A stretch of DNA of 64,000 nucleotides from Lacisediminimonas profundi (GTDB taxonomy: Bacteria; Pseudomonadota; Gammaproteobacteria; Burkholderiales; Burkholderiaceae_D). The stretch lies in contig NZ_VTTH01000002.1 of NCBI RefSeq assembly GCF_008831265.1, positions 372,001 to 436,000 of the forward strand, in the 5' to 3' direction. The position numbers were made by a program, and so were the translations under genes. The notes beneath the pieces were generated by a model. That model was given only the letters and a program-made list of their open reading frames with translations, did no database searches and was not told the origin of the DNA. Shown here in pieces: positions 43,657-55,031 of the stretch; the stretch's first letter is position 1, and each line of letters begins with the position of its first letter.

Positions 43657-44361
43657 ATGCTGAAAGTAGACCGACTCAATGCCTGGTACGACCGCAGCCA
43701 TGTGGTCCAGGACATTTCTTTCGAAGTGAAACCGGGCGAGATCGTCACGCTGATGGGCCGCAATGGCGCCGGCAAGACGACCACCCTGCGCACCATCATG
43801 GGACTGGTGGGCAAGCGCAGCGGCAGCGTCCTGTTCGACGGCCACGAGTGCCTGGCTTCAGCGCCGCATACGCGCTTCCATCTTGGCCTGGCCTATGTCC
43901 CGGAAGACCGGCGCATCGTGCAGGGCTTGACCGTGCGCGAGAACCTGCAACTGGGCCTGATCGCCTCGGCGGGGCGCCATCAGATGGCCGAGATGATCGA
44001 AGAGATCGCCGCAATCTTCCCGCGCCTGAAGGAACGTCTGGATCAGGACGGCACCTCGATGTCCGGCGGCGAGCAGCAGATGCTGGCGATCGCGCGGGCC
44101 ATGATGGCAAAGCCCAAGATGATCCTGCTGGACGAGCCGTCGGAAGGCATCATGCCGATCCTGGTCGATGAAATGTTCCACCTGTTCCGCAAGATGAAGG
44201 AACAAGGCACCACCATCCTGCTGGTCGAACAGAACGTGGAACGTGCGCTATCGATTTCAGACCGGGCATATATCCTGGATCAGGGCGAGATCGTGCACAC
44301 CGGGACCGCGGATGAATTGCTGGCGGACCGCGAGATACAGGAAAAGTACTGCGCGGTGTAA
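43657..44361 (+). CDS. LivF-like ABC transporter ATPase
   Basis: A 234-aa ATPase. Start ATG 43657 follows AAAGGAAA; an earlier in-frame start lies in livG. Walker A GRNGAGKT, LivF-type VPEDRRIVQGLTVREN, signature MSGGEQQMLAIARAM and Walker B ILLDEPSEG. Last gene of the transporter unit, convergent with the RNA methyltransferase. Confidence 0.92.
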   Translation: MLKVDRLNAWYDRSHVVQDISFEVKPGEIVTLMGRNGAGKTTTLRTIMGLVGKRSGSVLFDGHECLASAPHTRFHLGLAYVPEDRRIVQGLTVRENLQLGLIASAGRHQMAEMIEEIAAIFPRLKERLDQDGTSMSGGEQQMLAIARAMMAKPKMILLDEPSEGIMPILVDEMFHLFRKMKEQGTTILLVEQNVERALSISDRAYILDQGEIVHTGTADELLADREIQEKYCAV

Positions 44362-44400
44362 GAAGCCGGGAAGCCAGGAAGCCAGGACCATGCAGCGCAG

Positions 44401-44440
44401 GTCAGGGGCGGGACTCGAACGGGGTCAACCTGCCCCCGAC
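44401..44440. terminator. Imperfect bidirectional hairpin between convergent genes
   Basis: GTCAGGGGCGGG (44401-44412) pairs with CCTGCCCCCGAC (44429-44440) with two mismatches. The second arm overlaps the last codons of the RNA methyltransferase gene. No T-run. AAGCCAGG units at 44365-44387 form a small tandem repeat beside it. Confidence 0.4.
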
Positions 44441-45222
44441 TTCGCCACTTTCTGCCTGACCTGTTCGAAAAAGCACACGGCAGCACTGGCCGCGACATTC
44501 AGGGATTCGACCGGGCCGAGGTGCGGAATCGAGATGGATGCCGTGGTCAATGCCATCAGTTCATCGGATACGCCCTGCCCTTCATGGCCGAACAGCCATC
44601 CTGCTTCGCCGTGCAGGTCGAGCTCGTAGATGGTGGCGCTGGCATGCGAACTGGTCGCATAGACCGGTACCCTGGCCGTGCGCACACATTCGGCCAAGTC
44701 CACATTTTCATGAATGGTCAACGCAAAGTGCCCGCCCATCCCGGCACGCAACACCTTGCTCGACCACGCGAAGGCCGTCCCCGGGCCGCAGCAGATGACG
44801 CGGATGCCGGCTGCTGCTGCGCTGCGCAGGATGGAGCCGACATTGCCCGGATCCTGCACGTTGTCCAGCAGTACCGCCGATTCGGTCAGCACCGGCGCTG
44901 GTCCGGTGGACGGTGTGTCGATCACGAACAGCAGTTCGATGCCATGTTCGACCTGGCTCAGTTGGCCGAACAGTCCATCCGCCAGCACCAGGCAGCGCGC
45001 CCCGGCGCGGGCGACGATTGCAGCCACTTCGGGATTCGAGCGCGCGCTCTCGCCGACCACGCAGGTGTGCGGCAGGCCGACCTGGTCAAGGTAAGCCTGG
45101 CACAGGTGTATGCCGTCCAGCAGGCACTGGCCGGCCCGGCGCCTGGCTTGGGTGCTGGATGCCAGTTGCCGCAGTGCCTTGTACTGCGGATTGTCGCGGG
45201 AACTGATGTGCTTCTCGTTCAT
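44425..45222 (-). CDS. SpoU/TrmH-family RNA 2-O-ribose methyltransferase
   Basis: A 265-aa SPOUT methyltransferase with the three knot motifs: [26 protein letters not shown] and [16 protein letters not shown]. The N-terminal RNA-binding part is about 90 residues. TrmH- and RlmB-like members modify tRNA or 23S rRNA; the exact site is not readable. The gene is the last of the lpx-rnhB run, overlapping rnhB by 4 bp. Confidence 0.88.
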   Translation of the reverse strand: MNEKHISSRDNPQYKALRQLASSTQARRRAGQCLLDGIHLCQAYLDQVGLPHTCVVGESARSNPEVAAIVARAGARCLVLADGLFGQLSQVEHGIELLFVIDTPSTGPAPVLTESAVLLDNVQDPGNVGSILRSAAAAGIRVICCGPGTAFAWSSKVLRAGMGGHFALTIHENVDLAECVRTARVPVYATSSHASATIYELDLHGEAGWLFGHEGQGVSDELMALTTASISIPHLGPVESLNVAASAAVCFFEQVRQKVAKSGAG

Positions 45223-45875
45223 TGGTCTTGGTCCGGGATCGTGGCGGCATCCGCCCTGATTGCGCGCTCCAGTGCTGCCCTGACCGGCGCATACGACCGG
45301 CGGTGCACCGGCGACACGCCGTGCAAGGCCAGCCGTTCCAGATGCATGGCAGTCGGATAGCCCTTGTGCTGGTCGAAGCCGTATAGCGGGTATTGCTGGT
45401 GCAATTCCTGCAGCGCAGCGTCGCGCGCGGTCTTGGCCAGGATGGAGGCGGCGGATATGGCCGGGATCAGGTCATCGCCGCCGACCACTGCTTCGCTCGG
45501 GATGTCGATCACCGGGCAGCGGTTGCCGTCGATCAGGGCCAGCGTGGGTGTCACCGCCAGTCCCTCGATTGCGCGCCGCATGGCCAGCATGCTGGCCTGC
45601 AGGATGTTGATCTGGTCGATCTCGGCTTCGGAACACTGGGCCACGCTCCATGCGATCGCGCAGGCGCGGATCTGCGCTGCCAGTTCATCGCGCCGCTCGG
45701 CGCTCAGCTTCTTGGAGTCGCGCAGGCCGTCGATCGGCCGGTCGGGGTCGAGTATCACTGCCGCTGCATACACCGGCCCTGCCAGTGGTCCGCGCCCGGC
45801 TTCATCGACGCCGCAGACCAGCCGGTCGCCGTAGTCGAACAGCGGCAATGCCAGGGTGGCGCTACGCTTTTTCAT
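45219..45875 (-). CDS. rnhB: Ribonuclease HII
   Basis: A 218-aa RNase HII that removes RNA from RNA-DNA hybrids. Start ATG 45875 ([13 protein letters not shown]) overlaps the lpxB stop by ATGA; longer in-frame starts lie inside lpxB. Catalytic D and E are in [12 protein letters not shown], with [12 protein letters not shown] and [15 protein letters not shown] further on. Confidence 0.94.
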   Translation of the reverse strand: MKKRSATLALPLFDYGDRLVCGVDEAGRGPLAGPVYAAAVILDPDRPIDGLRDSKKLSAERRDELAAQIRACAIAWSVAQCSEAEIDQINILQASMLAMRRAIEGLAVTPTLALIDGNRCPVIDIPSEAVVGGDDLIPAISAASILAKTARDAALQELHQQYPLYGFDQHKGYPTAMHLERLALHGVSPVHRRSYAPVRAALERAIRADAATIPDQDQ

Positions 45876-47098
45876 GGGCGCTTGCCCTGCGGTGTCCGGT
45901 GCTCCGCCATCACTTCCAGCACGGCTTCCGCGCTCAGGGTGGCGGTATTGCGCAGCAGGTCGTGATGCATCATCGTGAAACGGTCCTGCAGGCGCGTGCG
46001 CAGACCTTGGTCCTCGAGCTGGCGCGACAAGGCATCGGCGATCGCCTGCGGCGTGGCGGCGTGCTGCAGCAGCTCGGGCACCACGAACTCGCGCGCAAGG
46101 ATGTTCGGCAACCCGATCCAGGGCTGGTAGCCCATGTGACGCAGTACCTGCCATGACGCCGCCATCATCTTGTAGGCGATCACCATCGGCTTCTTGAACA
46201 GCGCGACTTCCAGCGTGGCCGTGCCTGATGCGACCAGCACGGCATCGGCCGCGGCGATGGCGGCATGCGACTGGCCTTCGAGGATTTCGAGCGGCACATC
46301 GGACAGGCCGGCCTTGGCCAGCAGTTGCCTGAAATACGCGGCCTTGGCTGCGCCGGCCATCGGCGCGATCAGGCGCAGAGAGGGATTGCGCTTGAGCAGC
46401 AAGGCCGCCGCCTCGACAAAGGTGGCGGCGTTGTAGCGCAATTCGGACATCCGGCTGCCGGGCAGGATGGCCAGCACGGCGCCATGTTCGGGCAGTCCAA
46501 GGCTGGCGCGCGCCGCGCCGGTGTCCGGCTCCATGGGAATCACTTCTGCCATCGGATGGCCGACATAGGTCACCGGAATGCCGGCCTGGCGGTAGATCTC
46601 TTCCTCGAACGGGAACACGACCAGCATGTGCGACACGGCGCGTGCAATCTTCTTGATGCGCGATCCGCGCCAGGCCCAGATCGACGGACTGATGAAATGC
46701 ACGGTCGGAATGCCGGCCTCGCGCAACTGCATCTCGAGGCCGAGGTTGAAGTCCGGCGCGTCGACACCGATGAAGACGGCCGGCCGCTCCTTGAGCAGGC
46801 GGTCGCGCAAGGAGGTCTGTATGCCCTTGATCTCTCGGTAATGCGCCAGCACTTCGAACAGTCCGCGCACGGCCAGCTTGTCCATGGAGACGTCGCTCTG
46901 GAAGCCCCAGCGGGCCATTTCGGGGCCGCCAATGCCATGCAGGCGGGCATGGGGCAGGCGCGGGCGCAGCCCGGACAGCAGGCGGCCGGCCAGCAGGTCG
47001 CCCGAGGTCTCGCCGGCGACCATGGCAATCGACACTGCCTCGTCCGGCGTCACCCTGGAGGAAATGCGTTGCCCCGTCTGGTCAGCGGACGATGCCAC
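45872..47098 (-). CDS. lpxB: Lipid-A-disaccharide synthase
   Basis: A 408-aa glycosyltransferase family 19 enzyme which joins UDP-diacylglucosamine and lipid X at the inner membrane. The family N-terminus [17 protein letters not shown] is at residues 22-38, so the start cannot be much later than 47098; it overlaps the lpxA end by 17 bp. [12 protein letters not shown] and [21 protein letters not shown] are present. Confidence 0.94.
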   Translation of the reverse strand: MASSADQTGQRISSRVTPDEAVSIAMVAGETSGDLLAGRLLSGLRPRLPHARLHGIGGPEMARWGFQSDVSMDKLAVRGLFEVLAHYREIKGIQTSLRDRLLKERPAVFIGVDAPDFNLGLEMQLREAGIPTVHFISPSIWAWRGSRIKKIARAVSHMLVVFPFEEEIYRQAGIPVTYVGHPMAEVIPMEPDTGAARASLGLPEHGAVLAILPGSRMSELRYNAATFVEAAALLLKRNPSLRLIAPMAGAAKAAYFRQLLAKAGLSDVPLEILEGQSHAAIAAADAVLVASGTATLEVALFKKPMVIAYKMMAASWQVLRHMGYQPWIGLPNILAREFVVPELLQHAATPQAIADALSRQLEDQGLRTRLQDRFTMMHHDLLRNTATLSAEAVLEVMAEHRTPQGKRP

Positions 47099-47870
47099 GA
47101 GTCGCGCTGTCCAGGAACTTGCGGATGGCCAGGATGTGTGGCGCGGCCACCGGATCGCCCGCTGCCTCCGCCTCCAGCGCAGCCTTGGCTTGTTCCAGGG
47201 TCAGGCTCGATTTGTAGAGCAGCTTGTAGGCGCTGCGTATGCCCTGGATTTCTTCCGGGGAAAAGCCGCGACGGCGAAGGCCCTCGACGTTGATGCCGCG
47301 TGGCGCGACCGGGCTGCCGCCGGCCAGCACGAATGGCGGGACGTCCTGGCTCAGGCTGGCGTTCATGCCGACGAAGGCGTGCGCGCCGATCTTGCAGAAC
47401 TGATGAACGGCGGCAAAGCCCGACAGGATCGCATGGTCGCCGACGTGGACGTGCCCGGCGAGCGTGGCGTTGTTCGAAAAAATCGTGTGGCTGCCGACCT
47501 GGCAGTCATGCGCCAGGTGGACGTAGGCCAGTATCCAGTTATCGCTGCCCAGCCGGGTGACGCTGGCGTCCTGTACCGTGCCGGTATTGAACGAACAGAA
47601 CTCGCGTATGGTGTTGCGGTCGCCGATCTCCAGGCGAGTGTCCTCGCCGGCGTATTTTTTGTCTTGTGGCGCCGCACCGAGCGAGCAGAACTGGAAAATG
47701 TGGTTGTCGCGGCCAATCGTGGTGTGGCCTTCGATCACGACATGCGGGCCGACACGGGTGCCGGCGCCGATCGTCACGTTGGGACCGATGATGCTGTAGG
47801 GACCGACTTCGACCGTCGCGTCCAGCGCCGCCTTCGGATCGACGATTGCCGTCGGATGGATACGCGTCAT
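47082..47870 (-). CDS. lpxA: UDP-N-acetylglucosamine acyltransferase
   Basis: A 262-aa acyltransferase of left-handed beta-helix type, first enzyme of lipid A synthesis. Start ATG 47870 ([16 protein letters not shown]) chosen over an upstream one at 47918 in the fabZ end. Hexapeptide repeats run through residues 5-185; [20 protein letters not shown] carries the catalytic histidine region. Next to fabZ (2-bp gap), which supplies acyl-ACPs. Confidence 0.95.
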   Translation of the reverse strand: MTRIHPTAIVDPKAALDATVEVGPYSIIGPNVTIGAGTRVGPHVVIEGHTTIGRDNHIFQFCSLGAAPQDKKYAGEDTRLEIGDRNTIREFCSFNTGTVQDASVTRLGSDNWILAYVHLAHDCQVGSHTIFSNNATLAGHVHVGDHAILSGFAAVHQFCKIGAHAFVGMNASLSQDVPPFVLAGGSPVAPRGINVEGLRRRGFSPEEIQGIRSAYKLLYKSSLTLEQAKAALEAEAAGDPVAAPHILAIRKFLDSATRGIVR

Positions 47871-47872
47871 GC

Positions 47873-48355
47873 TTATACCGCCGGCCGGCTGGCGTCCTGT
47901 GCGCTGCGCATCGTGCACATCAGTTCGGCTTCGACGGCGGTCTTGCCGTCGACAGTGGCGCGAGCCGTGTATTTGTAGATGCCGCGCGCGGCACGGATCA
48001 GCGAAACTTCCATGCGCAGCTGGTCGCCCGGCTCCACCGGCCGCTTGAAGCGGGCATTGTCGATACCGGCAAAGTACACCACCGAATTCTCGTCCGGCTT
48101 CTGGCCCATTGACAGGAAGGACAGCAGCGCGGCGGTCTGCGCCAGCGCCTCGATCATCATCACGCCCGGCATCACCGGCTTGTGCGGGAAATGGCCGTTG
48201 AAGAATTCTTCGTTGATCGTCACGTTCTTGATGGCAACGATGTTCTTGTTGGGTTCCCAGTCCAGCACGCGGTCGACCAGCAGCAGCGGGTATCTGTGCG
48301 GCAGGTATTCCTTGATCTGGTTGATGTCCAGCGTTTTCATTTCTTGCGGTTGCAT
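47873..48355 (-). CDS. fabZ: 3-hydroxyacyl-ACP dehydratase FabZ
   Basis: A 160-aa hotdog-fold dehydratase with the catalytic histidine in [18 protein letters not shown] and the MxIxEALxQ helix. Two bp before lpxA; one bp after lpxD. Start MQPQEMKTL; an internal ATG at residue 6 is also possible. Works in fatty acid elongation and supplies acyl chains in balance with LpxA. Confidence 0.95.
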   Translation of the reverse strand: MQPQEMKTLDINQIKEYLPHRYPLLLVDRVLDWEPNKNIVAIKNVTINEEFFNGHFPHKPVMPGVMMIEALAQTAALLSFLSMGQKPDENSVVYFAGIDNARFKRPVEPGDQLRMEVSLIRAARGIYKYTARATVDGKTAVEAELMCTMRSAQDASRPAV

Positions 48356-48356
48356 G

Positions 48357-49424
48357 TCAGGGTTCTTCTTTCTTGACTTTTAGTTCTTTCAGTTCCTTGA
48401 GAGCTTTTTCAAGCTCGCGTATCTTGTCCCGCATCGAACCGAGGTTGCGCACGATGGCCGCGCTTTTTTCCCAGTCGGCATTCTTGGCCAGCGGATAGAA
48501 TCCGGTGTACTGCCCAGGCTCGTGTATCGAACGCGACACCAGGCTGCCCGACGACACATGCACATTATCGGCGATCGTCAGGTGGCCCAGCACCATGGCG
48601 GCACCGCCGAAGGTGCAATGACGGCCTATGCGGGCGCTGCCTGCCACACCCACGCAGCCCGCCATCGCAGTATTCGCACCGATGTGACAGTTATGCGCTA
48701 TCTGGATCTGGTTGTCGAGCTTGACCCCGTCCTCGATCACGGTATCGGACAGCGCGCCACGGTCGATCGTGGTGCTGGCGCCAACCTGCACATCATCGCC
48801 GATGATGACTCGCCCGGTTTGCGGGATCTTGATCCAGGCACCGCCTTCATTCGCAAACCCGAAGCCATCACCGCCGATCACCGCGCCGGAATGGACGATG
48901 CCGCGTTCGCCGATTTCACAGCCGGCATGGAAGGTGACGTTGGCGAAAAAATGCGTGCCACGGCCAATGCGCGCACCGCGGCCGACGAAGCAGCCACTGT
49001 CCAGCACGCAATCGTCGGCCACCTCGGCCCCCGCCTCCACCGTCACGTGCGGCCCTATGCAGGCCGTGCCCGCAATCCGGGCCGTCGGGTCAACAGCTGC
49101 GGTGTGATGGATGCCGGGAATTACCGGCGGTGCATTCAGCGCCGCGAAGTGCTGCGCCGCACGAGCAAACCATGCGTAAGGATTCGGCGTCAACACGCGC
49201 GATCCGGCATAAGCCGGCCCGAGCGCTTCGCTGTCTGCCACGCTCAGCACCAGTGCCGCGGCCTGGCTGCTGCGCGCCTGGTCACGGAGTTTTCGATTTG
49301 AAAGGAAGGTGACCTGCGAGGCGTCGGCGCTGTCGATCGGCGCGATGCCTGTCACGACCAGATCGGGGTTGCCGACCAGCTCTCCACCCAGGCGCTCGAC
49401 CAGTTCTGCAAGACGTGTGCTCAT
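48357..49424 (-). CDS. lpxD: UDP-3-O-acylglucosamine N-acyltransferase
   Basis: A 355-aa LpxD: N-terminal uridine-binding domain ([20 protein letters not shown]), hexapeptide beta-helix (about residues 105-290) with the catalytic histidine in [16 protein letters not shown], and a lysine/glutamate-rich coiled C-terminal helix. Third enzyme of lipid A synthesis. Follows skp by 25 bp on the minus strand. Confidence 0.95.
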   Translation of the reverse strand: MSTRLAELVERLGGELVGNPDLVVTGIAPIDSADASQVTFLSNRKLRDQARSSQAAALVLSVADSEALGPAYAGSRVLTPNPYAWFARAAQHFAALNAPPVIPGIHHTAAVDPTARIAGTACIGPHVTVEAGAEVADDCVLDSGCFVGRGARIGRGTHFFANVTFHAGCEIGERGIVHSGAVIGGDGFGFANEGGAWIKIPQTGRVIIGDDVQVGASTTIDRGALSDTVIEDGVKLDNQIQIAHNCHIGANTAMAGCVGVAGSARIGRHCTFGGAAMVLGHLTIADNVHVSSGSLVSRSIHEPGQYTGFYPLAKNADWEKSAAIVRNLGSMRDKIRELEKALKELKELKVKKEEP

Positions 49425-49449
49425 CGTCGCCGGCGGCGGGCCCTGCCCG

Positions 49450-49965
49450 TTATTTGCTGTTGTTCAGCGTCCTGATCACCTTGTCGGTGATGTCGAGACG
49501 CGGATTCACGTACACCGCTTCCTGGAACACGATGTCGTACTTCTCGGCCTCGGCGATCTGTTTGATCACGCGGTTGGCGCGTTCAAGCACGGTGGACAGT
49601 TCCTCGTTGCGGCGCTGGTTCAGGTCTTCACGGAATTCACGCTGCTTGCGCTGGAAATCCTTGTCGAGATCGGCCAGCTCGCGCTGGCGGCGATTGCGGT
49701 CCGATTCGGATAGCACAGGCGCATCCTTGTCCAGTTTCTCGGACATGCTCTTGATACGGCTGGCGATGTCCTGCAATTCCTTCTCGCGCTTGGAAAACTC
49801 CTGCTCGATCTTGGCGGTGGCCGCCTTGGCCGGCGCAGCATCGCGGAAAATCCGCTCGGTGCTGACGAAACCGATCTTGCCGTCCTGGGCGACGGCGTCA
49901 GCCATCAGGCATGTGGACGCGGCGAAAATCGCGAACAATTTCTTGAGATTATGTGATGACATCAA
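49450..49965 (-). CDS. skp: OmpH/Skp periplasmic chaperone
   Basis: A 171-aa exported protein: signal peptide about residues 1-26, cut after AVA, then a beta strand (KIGFVSTERIFRDA) and long charged coiled-coil (ELQDIASRIKSMSEK) typical of Skp tentacles. It carries unfolded outer-membrane proteins to BamA, encoded 74 bp upstream in the same run. Confidence 0.92.
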   Translation of the reverse strand: MMSSHNLKKLFAIFAASTCLMADAVAQDGKIGFVSTERIFRDAAPAKAATAKIEQEFSKREKELQDIASRIKSMSEKLDKDAPVLSESDRNRRQRELADLDKDFQRKQREFREDLNQRRNEELSTVLERANRVIKQIAEAEKYDIVFQEAVYVNPRLDITDKVIRTLNNSK

Positions 49966-50039
49966 GATTCTCTCCGTATCTGTTGCTATGTACTGTAATC
50001 AATGTGACGAAAATTCCGCCGGAAATCAGAGGCCGGAAA

Positions 50040-52373
50040 TCAGAAACCTGTTCCCAGCTGGAACTGGAATGCCTGTTTCCGGTCGGCGTCTTTTGCGTTA
50101 AGCGGCGAACCGAAGCTGAGCTTCAGCGGTCCGACTGGCGAAATCCAGCTTATGCCCAAGCCGACAGAATAGCGCAGGTTGGCGGTCTGGATTTTTTCTC
50201 CGGCGTCCAGGTTGAACACCTGGCCGGCGTCGAAGAAGGTAAACCAGCGCAAGGTGCGGTCGGCGCCCGGTACCGGGAACTGCAATTCGGCGTTGGCGAT
50301 CAGGCGCGCCTGGCCGCCGGTCGGATCGACACCGGTCACCGGACTCACCTGCAGCGATGACCCGGAAAAGCCGCGCACCGAGCCGATGCCGCCAGCGAAG
50401 TAGTTCTTGAACACCGGATAAGTCTGGCCAAACAGCCCCTTGCCGTAATTGACCTCGCCATTCAGCGCCAGTACCGAAGTGCGGGCCGCGTTCATCGGCC
50501 GGAAATACTGTTGCTGGTAGGTGGTCCGGTAGTAACGCAGCGAACCGGCTGGCGCGACCTCGAGGTTGGCGCGCTGGTAGCGGCCGGTGGTCGGGATCAG
50601 GGCGCTGTCGCGGTTGTCACGCTGCCAGGCAACCGTGAAGGGGAAGCTGTTGGTGCGGGCGTCGGTACCATTGCCAAAATCGTTGGTGTACTTCTGGTAC
50701 AGCGCCGGACTGTTGAAATAGGTGTTGACCTCGGTACGCTCGTAGCCGACGCCGAAGAACACACGGTCGACTTCGGTGAACGGAACGCCGAAACGAATAT
50801 TGCCGCCCAGGGTCTGGACCCGGAAATCGCCGTTGTAGATCAGCGGCGGACGAACCGTGCGCAGGAACACCTCATAGGTGCGGCTGACGCCATCGTCGGT
50901 GAAGTACGGATTGGTCTGCGAGAGCGCCAGGGTGCGATAGCGGCGGCTGGTATTGACGTCGACGCTGAGCGTATTGCCGGTGCCGAACACGTTCTGCTGC
51001 GAGATCGATCCGAGCAGGGTGAGTTTCTCGTCGGACGAGAAGCCGGCGCCGATGGTGATGGCGCCGGTAGGCTTCTCGGCCACGGTCATGTTGACGTCGA
51101 CCTGGTCGGGCGTGCCCGGCACTTCCGGTGTTTCGATGTTGACTTCGGTGAAATAGCCCAGGCGGTCTACGCGATCGCGCGACAGCCGGATCTTGTCGCC
51201 GTCGTACCAGGAGCTTTCATACTGCCGGAATTCACGGCGCACGACTTCGTCCCGGGTGCGGGTATTGCCGGCGATATTGATGCGGCGGACATAGACGCGC
51301 TTGCCGGGATCGACCAGAACCGTGAAGGCGACTTCCCGCTTCTCGCGGTTGATCTCGGGGCTGGCATTGACGTTGGCGAAGGCATAGCCGAAGTTGCCCA
51401 TGCGCTCGGTGATCTTCTTGATGCTGCCTTGCAGCTTCTCGCCGTTGTAGACCTCGCCTTTTTTCAGTTCGATCAGCGCGCGCAGTTCTTCTTCGCGTCC
51501 CAGCGTTTCGCCTTCCACCTTGATGTCGGAGACGGTGAATTTCTCGCCTTCGCTGATGCCGAAGGTGACATAGATATCCTTGCGGTCCGGCGTGATCGAC
51601 ACCTGGGTCGACTCGATCTGCATTTCGAGGTAGCCGCGGTTGAGGTAGAACGAGCGGATGGCTTCGATGTCGCCGGTCAGTTTTTGCCGGGAATACTGAT
51701 CTGACTTGCTGAACCAGGTGAACCATCCCGGCGTGGTCAGCTTCAGCATGGCGCGTAGTTCTTTTTCGCTGAATGACTTGTTGCCGACGAAATTGATCTC
51801 GCGGATGCGGGCAGCCGTGCCCTCGTCGACGGCGAACGAGATGTTGACCCGGTTGCGCTCGATCGGCGTCACCGTGGTCGTGATCTGCGCGCCATACAGT
51901 CCGCGTGACAGGTATTGCCGCTTCAGTTCCTGCTCGGCGCGGTCGAGCAGCGCCTTGTCGTAGATGCGGGTTTCGGCCAGGCCGATTTCCTTGAGCGCCT
52001 TGACCAGCGTGTCACGGTCGAATTCCTTGGTGCCGGAGAATTCGACGGCGGCGATCGAAGGCCTCTCCTCGACCTGCACTACCAGCACATTGCCTTCGGC
52101 TTCGATGCGCACATCCTTGAACAAGCCGGTGGCGTACAAGGCCTTGATGGAGGCTGCGCCCTTTTCGTCGTTGAAGGTATCGCCGACCCGCACCGGCAGG
52201 TAGCTGAATACGGTCCCGGCTTCAGTACGTTGAATGCCCTCGACCCGGATGTCCTTGACGACGAAAGGATCGACCGCCAGCGCGGGGCCGGAACATAGTG
52301 CGAAGGCAGCAGCGGCGACGATACGGCGGGATAATTGAAGAGGCAGAGGCAGGCGCTGGAGTGGAAAGTTCAT
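50040..52373 (-). CDS. bamA: Outer-membrane protein assembly factor BamA
   Basis: A 777-aa protein of the Omp85 family: signal peptide about residues 1-34, five POTRA domains (about 36-430) and a 16-strand barrel with the conserved VRGF loop in GIGSVRGFSGSSL near residue 665. It ends with an aromatic residue (F) in QFQLGTGF, the OMP sorting signal. Downstream of rseP as in other Betaproteobacteria. Confidence 0.96.
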   Translation of the reverse strand: MNFPLQRLPLPLQLSRRIVAAAAFALCSGPALAVDPFVVKDIRVEGIQRTEAGTVFSYLPVRVGDTFNDEKGAASIKALYATGLFKDVRIEAEGNVLVVQVEERPSIAAVEFSGTKEFDRDTLVKALKEIGLAETRIYDKALLDRAEQELKRQYLSRGLYGAQITTTVTPIERNRVNISFAVDEGTAARIREINFVGNKSFSEKELRAMLKLTTPGWFTWFSKSDQYSRQKLTGDIEAIRSFYLNRGYLEMQIESTQVSITPDRKDIYVTFGISEGEKFTVSDIKVEGETLGREEELRALIELKKGEVYNGEKLQGSIKKITERMGNFGYAFANVNASPEINREKREVAFTVLVDPGKRVYVRRINIAGNTRTRDEVVRREFRQYESSWYDGDKIRLSRDRVDRLGYFTEVNIETPEVPGTPDQVDVNMTVAEKPTGAITIGAGFSSDEKLTLLGSISQQNVFGTGNTLSVDVNTSRRYRTLALSQTNPYFTDDGVSRTYEVFLRTVRPPLIYNGDFRVQTLGGNIRFGVPFTEVDRVFFGVGYERTEVNTYFNSPALYQKYTNDFGNGTDARTNSFPFTVAWQRDNRDSALIPTTGRYQRANLEVAPAGSLRYYRTTYQQQYFRPMNAARTSVLALNGEVNYGKGLFGQTYPVFKNYFAGGIGSVRGFSGSSLQVSPVTGVDPTGGQARLIANAELQFPVPGADRTLRWFTFFDAGQVFNLDAGEKIQTANLRYSVGLGISWISPVGPLKLSFGSPLNAKDADRKQAFQFQLGTGF

Positions 52374-52457
52374 TGGCTTTTGTTATGTAATGATCGCGTA
52401 CCGATGGCAGCGGCTGCCCGGTCGCACCGCCAGCCGCGCTCAGCAGCCAGATGCGAC

Positions 52458-53825
52458 TCAGGAGATGAGCCGCACGATGTCGTTGAACATGGCGACCATC
52501 ATCAGCGTCATCAGTATCCCGATACCCGCACGCTGCGCCAGCTCGCCGAATCGTTCGGATACTGGTCGCCCGGTCAAAACTTCGACTGAATAATACAGCA
52601 AAAGCCCCCCGTCCAGAACGGGGATGGGTAGCAAATTCATCACCCCAAGGCTGATGCTGATGAAGGCGATATAGCTGAGGAAGCTGATGATGCCTATGCG
52701 CGCGGTCTGGCCCGCGTAGTCCGCAATCGTGATGGGGCCGGTAATGTTCTTCCACGAGACTTCGCCGACCAGCATCTTGCCGAGCATGCGCAGGGTGAGC
52801 GTGCTGGTATCCCAGGTCTTGACTACCGCCTGTCCGAGCGCCTTGATCGGGCCGGAGCTGCTGACCGCCATCTCGGGCGCCATCGGCACCTCGGCCTGTA
52901 TCCGTCCGAATGTCTTGCCGTCCTTGGACACCGGGGCCGGCGTCACGCTGAGCGTGAACGGCTGGCCCTGGCGCAGGCCGGTGAGCGTCAGCGCCCTCCC
53001 CGGTGCAGCGCGCACGGATTCGACGAAGGCCACGGCGTCGGCGACGGGTCGCCCATCGATCGCCGTGATGGCATCGCCGCTGCGCAGTCCGGCGCGCTCC
53101 GCGGGGCCGTCGGCGCCAATGCGGCCCAGAACGGCTGCCGGGCGGGCCAGGTCGAGCCCGAGCTTGCCGAGGAAATCGCCCTCGAGGTCGGCCACGCTCA
53201 GCATGTCCGTGCGCAGGCGCAGTTCCTCGGTGCGGCTGGCGCCCGGCCGTTGCGGGTCGGCGCGCATCACCTCGATGCGGGCGACCTCGCGGTCGACCGC
53301 GAGGTCGATCATCTTCCAGCGCAGGGTGGACCAGGAATCGACCGCCTGGCCGTTGACCCGGGTGACCAGGTCGCCGGCCTGGACGCCGGCCTGGGCCGCC
53401 GCGCTATGAGCCGGCGCTGCCCGCAGGCGGGCGGTCGGCTCCGGAATGCCGTACATGTAGAGACCGGCGAAAACCAGGATCGCCAGCAGGAAGTTGGCCA
53501 GCGGACCGGCGGCGACGATGATGATCCGGCGCCATACGGATTGCCGGGTGAATTCGCGGGCAAGGTCGGCGGGCGCGATCTTGCTCAGGTCCTGCTCGCG
53601 GGCATCCAGCATCTTGACGTAGCCGCCCAGCGGTAGCGCCGAGAGCGCCCATTCGGTCTGGTCGCGGCCGAAGCGGCGCGACCAGACGATCCGTCCCATT
53701 CCGACCGAGAATCGCAGCACCTTGACGCCGCACCAGCGCGCCGCAAGGTAATGGCCAAGTTCATGCACCACGACCAGCGTGCCAAGCACGACGAGAAAAG
53801 CCAGTACTGTCTGGATCAGCATCAT
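52458..53825 (-). CDS. rseP: Site-2 intramembrane zinc protease RseP
   Basis: A 455-aa inner-membrane protease. The zinc site HELGH is at residues 21-25, the third ligand in [12 protein letters not shown] near 400. Two PDZ domains lie between (about 130-205 and 225-305). It cuts anti-sigma factor RseA in the envelope stress response. Overlaps dxr by 4 bp. Confidence 0.95.
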   Translation of the reverse strand: MMLIQTVLAFLVVLGTLVVVHELGHYLAARWCGVKVLRFSVGMGRIVWSRRFGRDQTEWALSALPLGGYVKMLDAREQDLSKIAPADLAREFTRQSVWRRIIIVAAGPLANFLLAILVFAGLYMYGIPEPTARLRAAPAHSAAAQAGVQAGDLVTRVNGQAVDSWSTLRWKMIDLAVDREVARIEVMRADPQRPGASRTEELRLRTDMLSVADLEGDFLGKLGLDLARPAAVLGRIGADGPAERAGLRSGDAITAIDGRPVADAVAFVESVRAAPGRALTLTGLRQGQPFTLSVTPAPVSKDGKTFGRIQAEVPMAPEMAVSSSGPIKALGQAVVKTWDTSTLTLRMLGKMLVGEVSWKNITGPITIADYAGQTARIGIISFLSYIAFISISLGVMNLLPIPVLDGGLLLYYSVEVLTGRPVSERFGELAQRAGIGILMTLMMVAMFNDIVRLIS

Positions 53826-55021
53826 GATGAGGTCGACCGGATGGTTGGCATCGTTCGGATAAGTGCCCGGGTTGTCTCGCGCGCCAGCTCGTCCTGTTCC
53901 AGCAAGCTCCCGATGTCGGTCACTGGCCCGGCGGGCAGGCGTTCCATTACGGTGGCGATCAGGCGATCGATGGTGCGAAATCCGATGCGACGATCAAGGA
54001 ATGCGTCCACTGCAACCTCGTTGGCCGCATTCAGTATCGTCGCCGCGCTGCCGCCAGTCCGAAGGGCATCATACGCCAGTTTCAGGCAGGGAAAACGCCC
54101 GAGATCGGGGCGTTCGAAGCGCAGTTGCGCTATCTCGGCCAGATCCAGCGGCGCCACCCCGGACGCAATGCGTTCCGGCCAGGCCAGCGCATGGGCGATT
54201 GGCGTTCGCATGTCCGGATTGCCCAGCTGCGCCAGGACCGAGCCGTCGATATAGGACACCATCGAATGGATCACGCTTTGCGGATGGATCACCACCTCGA
54301 TCTGGTCGGCAGAGGCGCCGAACAACCAGTGCGCCTCGATCACTTCCAGCCCCTTGTTCATCATGGTGGCGGAGTCGACCGATATCTTACGCCCCATCAC
54401 CCATTTCGGATGGGCGACCGCTTCTTCCGGCGTGACCGTTTCCAGGGTGGCGACGTCGCGTTGCAGGAACGGCCCGCCGGAAGCCGTCAGCATTATTTTT
54501 GCAATGCCGTGCCCTTGCGGCACCCGCTGGTAACCGACCGGCAGGCACTGGAATACCGCATTGTGCTCGCTGTCGATGGGAAGCAGGGTCGCGCCGCTGG
54601 CGGCCACCGCATCCATGAACAGCTGGCCGGACATGACCAGCGCCTCCTTGTTGGCAAGCAGGACCTTCTTGCCGGCGTGCGCAGCGGCCAGCGTCGGCGC
54701 CAGCCCGGCTGCGCCCACGATGGCCGCCATCACCACATCGGTTTCATTGCCGCTGCTGATCTGGCACAGCGCTTCCTCGCCCCATGCGACCTCGGTCGGC
54801 AGGCGGCGTTCGCGCAGCAGCGTCGACAGGCGGGCCGCCGCATCGGCGCTGCCGACCACGGCCACCGCCGGCCGGAACCGCTCGCACAGCGCGGCCAGCT
54901 TCTCAACCTTGGAATTGGCGCTCAGCGCATGCACCTGATAGCGCTCGGGATGACGGGCGATCACGTCCAGCGTCGATTCGCCGATCGAGCCAGTGGCGCC
55001 CAGTATGGAAATGCGTTGCAT
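53822..55021 (-). CDS. dxr: 1-deoxy-D-xylulose 5-phosphate reductoisomerase
   Basis: A 399-aa enzyme of the MEP isoprenoid pathway. NADPH site [14 protein letters not shown] at residues 6-19; LLANKEALV and SGGPFL metal/substrate loops; [22 protein letters not shown] start at 55021 is 10 bp past cdsA. Overlaps rseP. Confidence 0.96.
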   Translation of the reverse strand: MQRISILGATGSIGESTLDVIARHPERYQVHALSANSKVEKLAALCERFRPAVAVVGSADAAARLSTLLRERRLPTEVAWGEEALCQISSGNETDVVMAAIVGAAGLAPTLAAAHAGKKVLLANKEALVMSGQLFMDAVAASGATLLPIDSEHNAVFQCLPVGYQRVPQGHGIAKIMLTASGGPFLQRDVATLETVTPEEAVAHPKWVMGRKISVDSATMMNKGLEVIEAHWLFGASADQIEVVIHPQSVIHSMVSYIDGSVLAQLGNPDMRTPIAHALAWPERIASGVAPLDLAEIAQLRFERPDLGRFPCLKLAYDALRTGGSAATILNAANEVAVDAFLDRRIGFRTIDRLIATVMERLPAGPVTDIGSLLEQDELARETTRALIRTMPTIRSTSS

Positions 55022-55031
55022 CAGGATAGGC

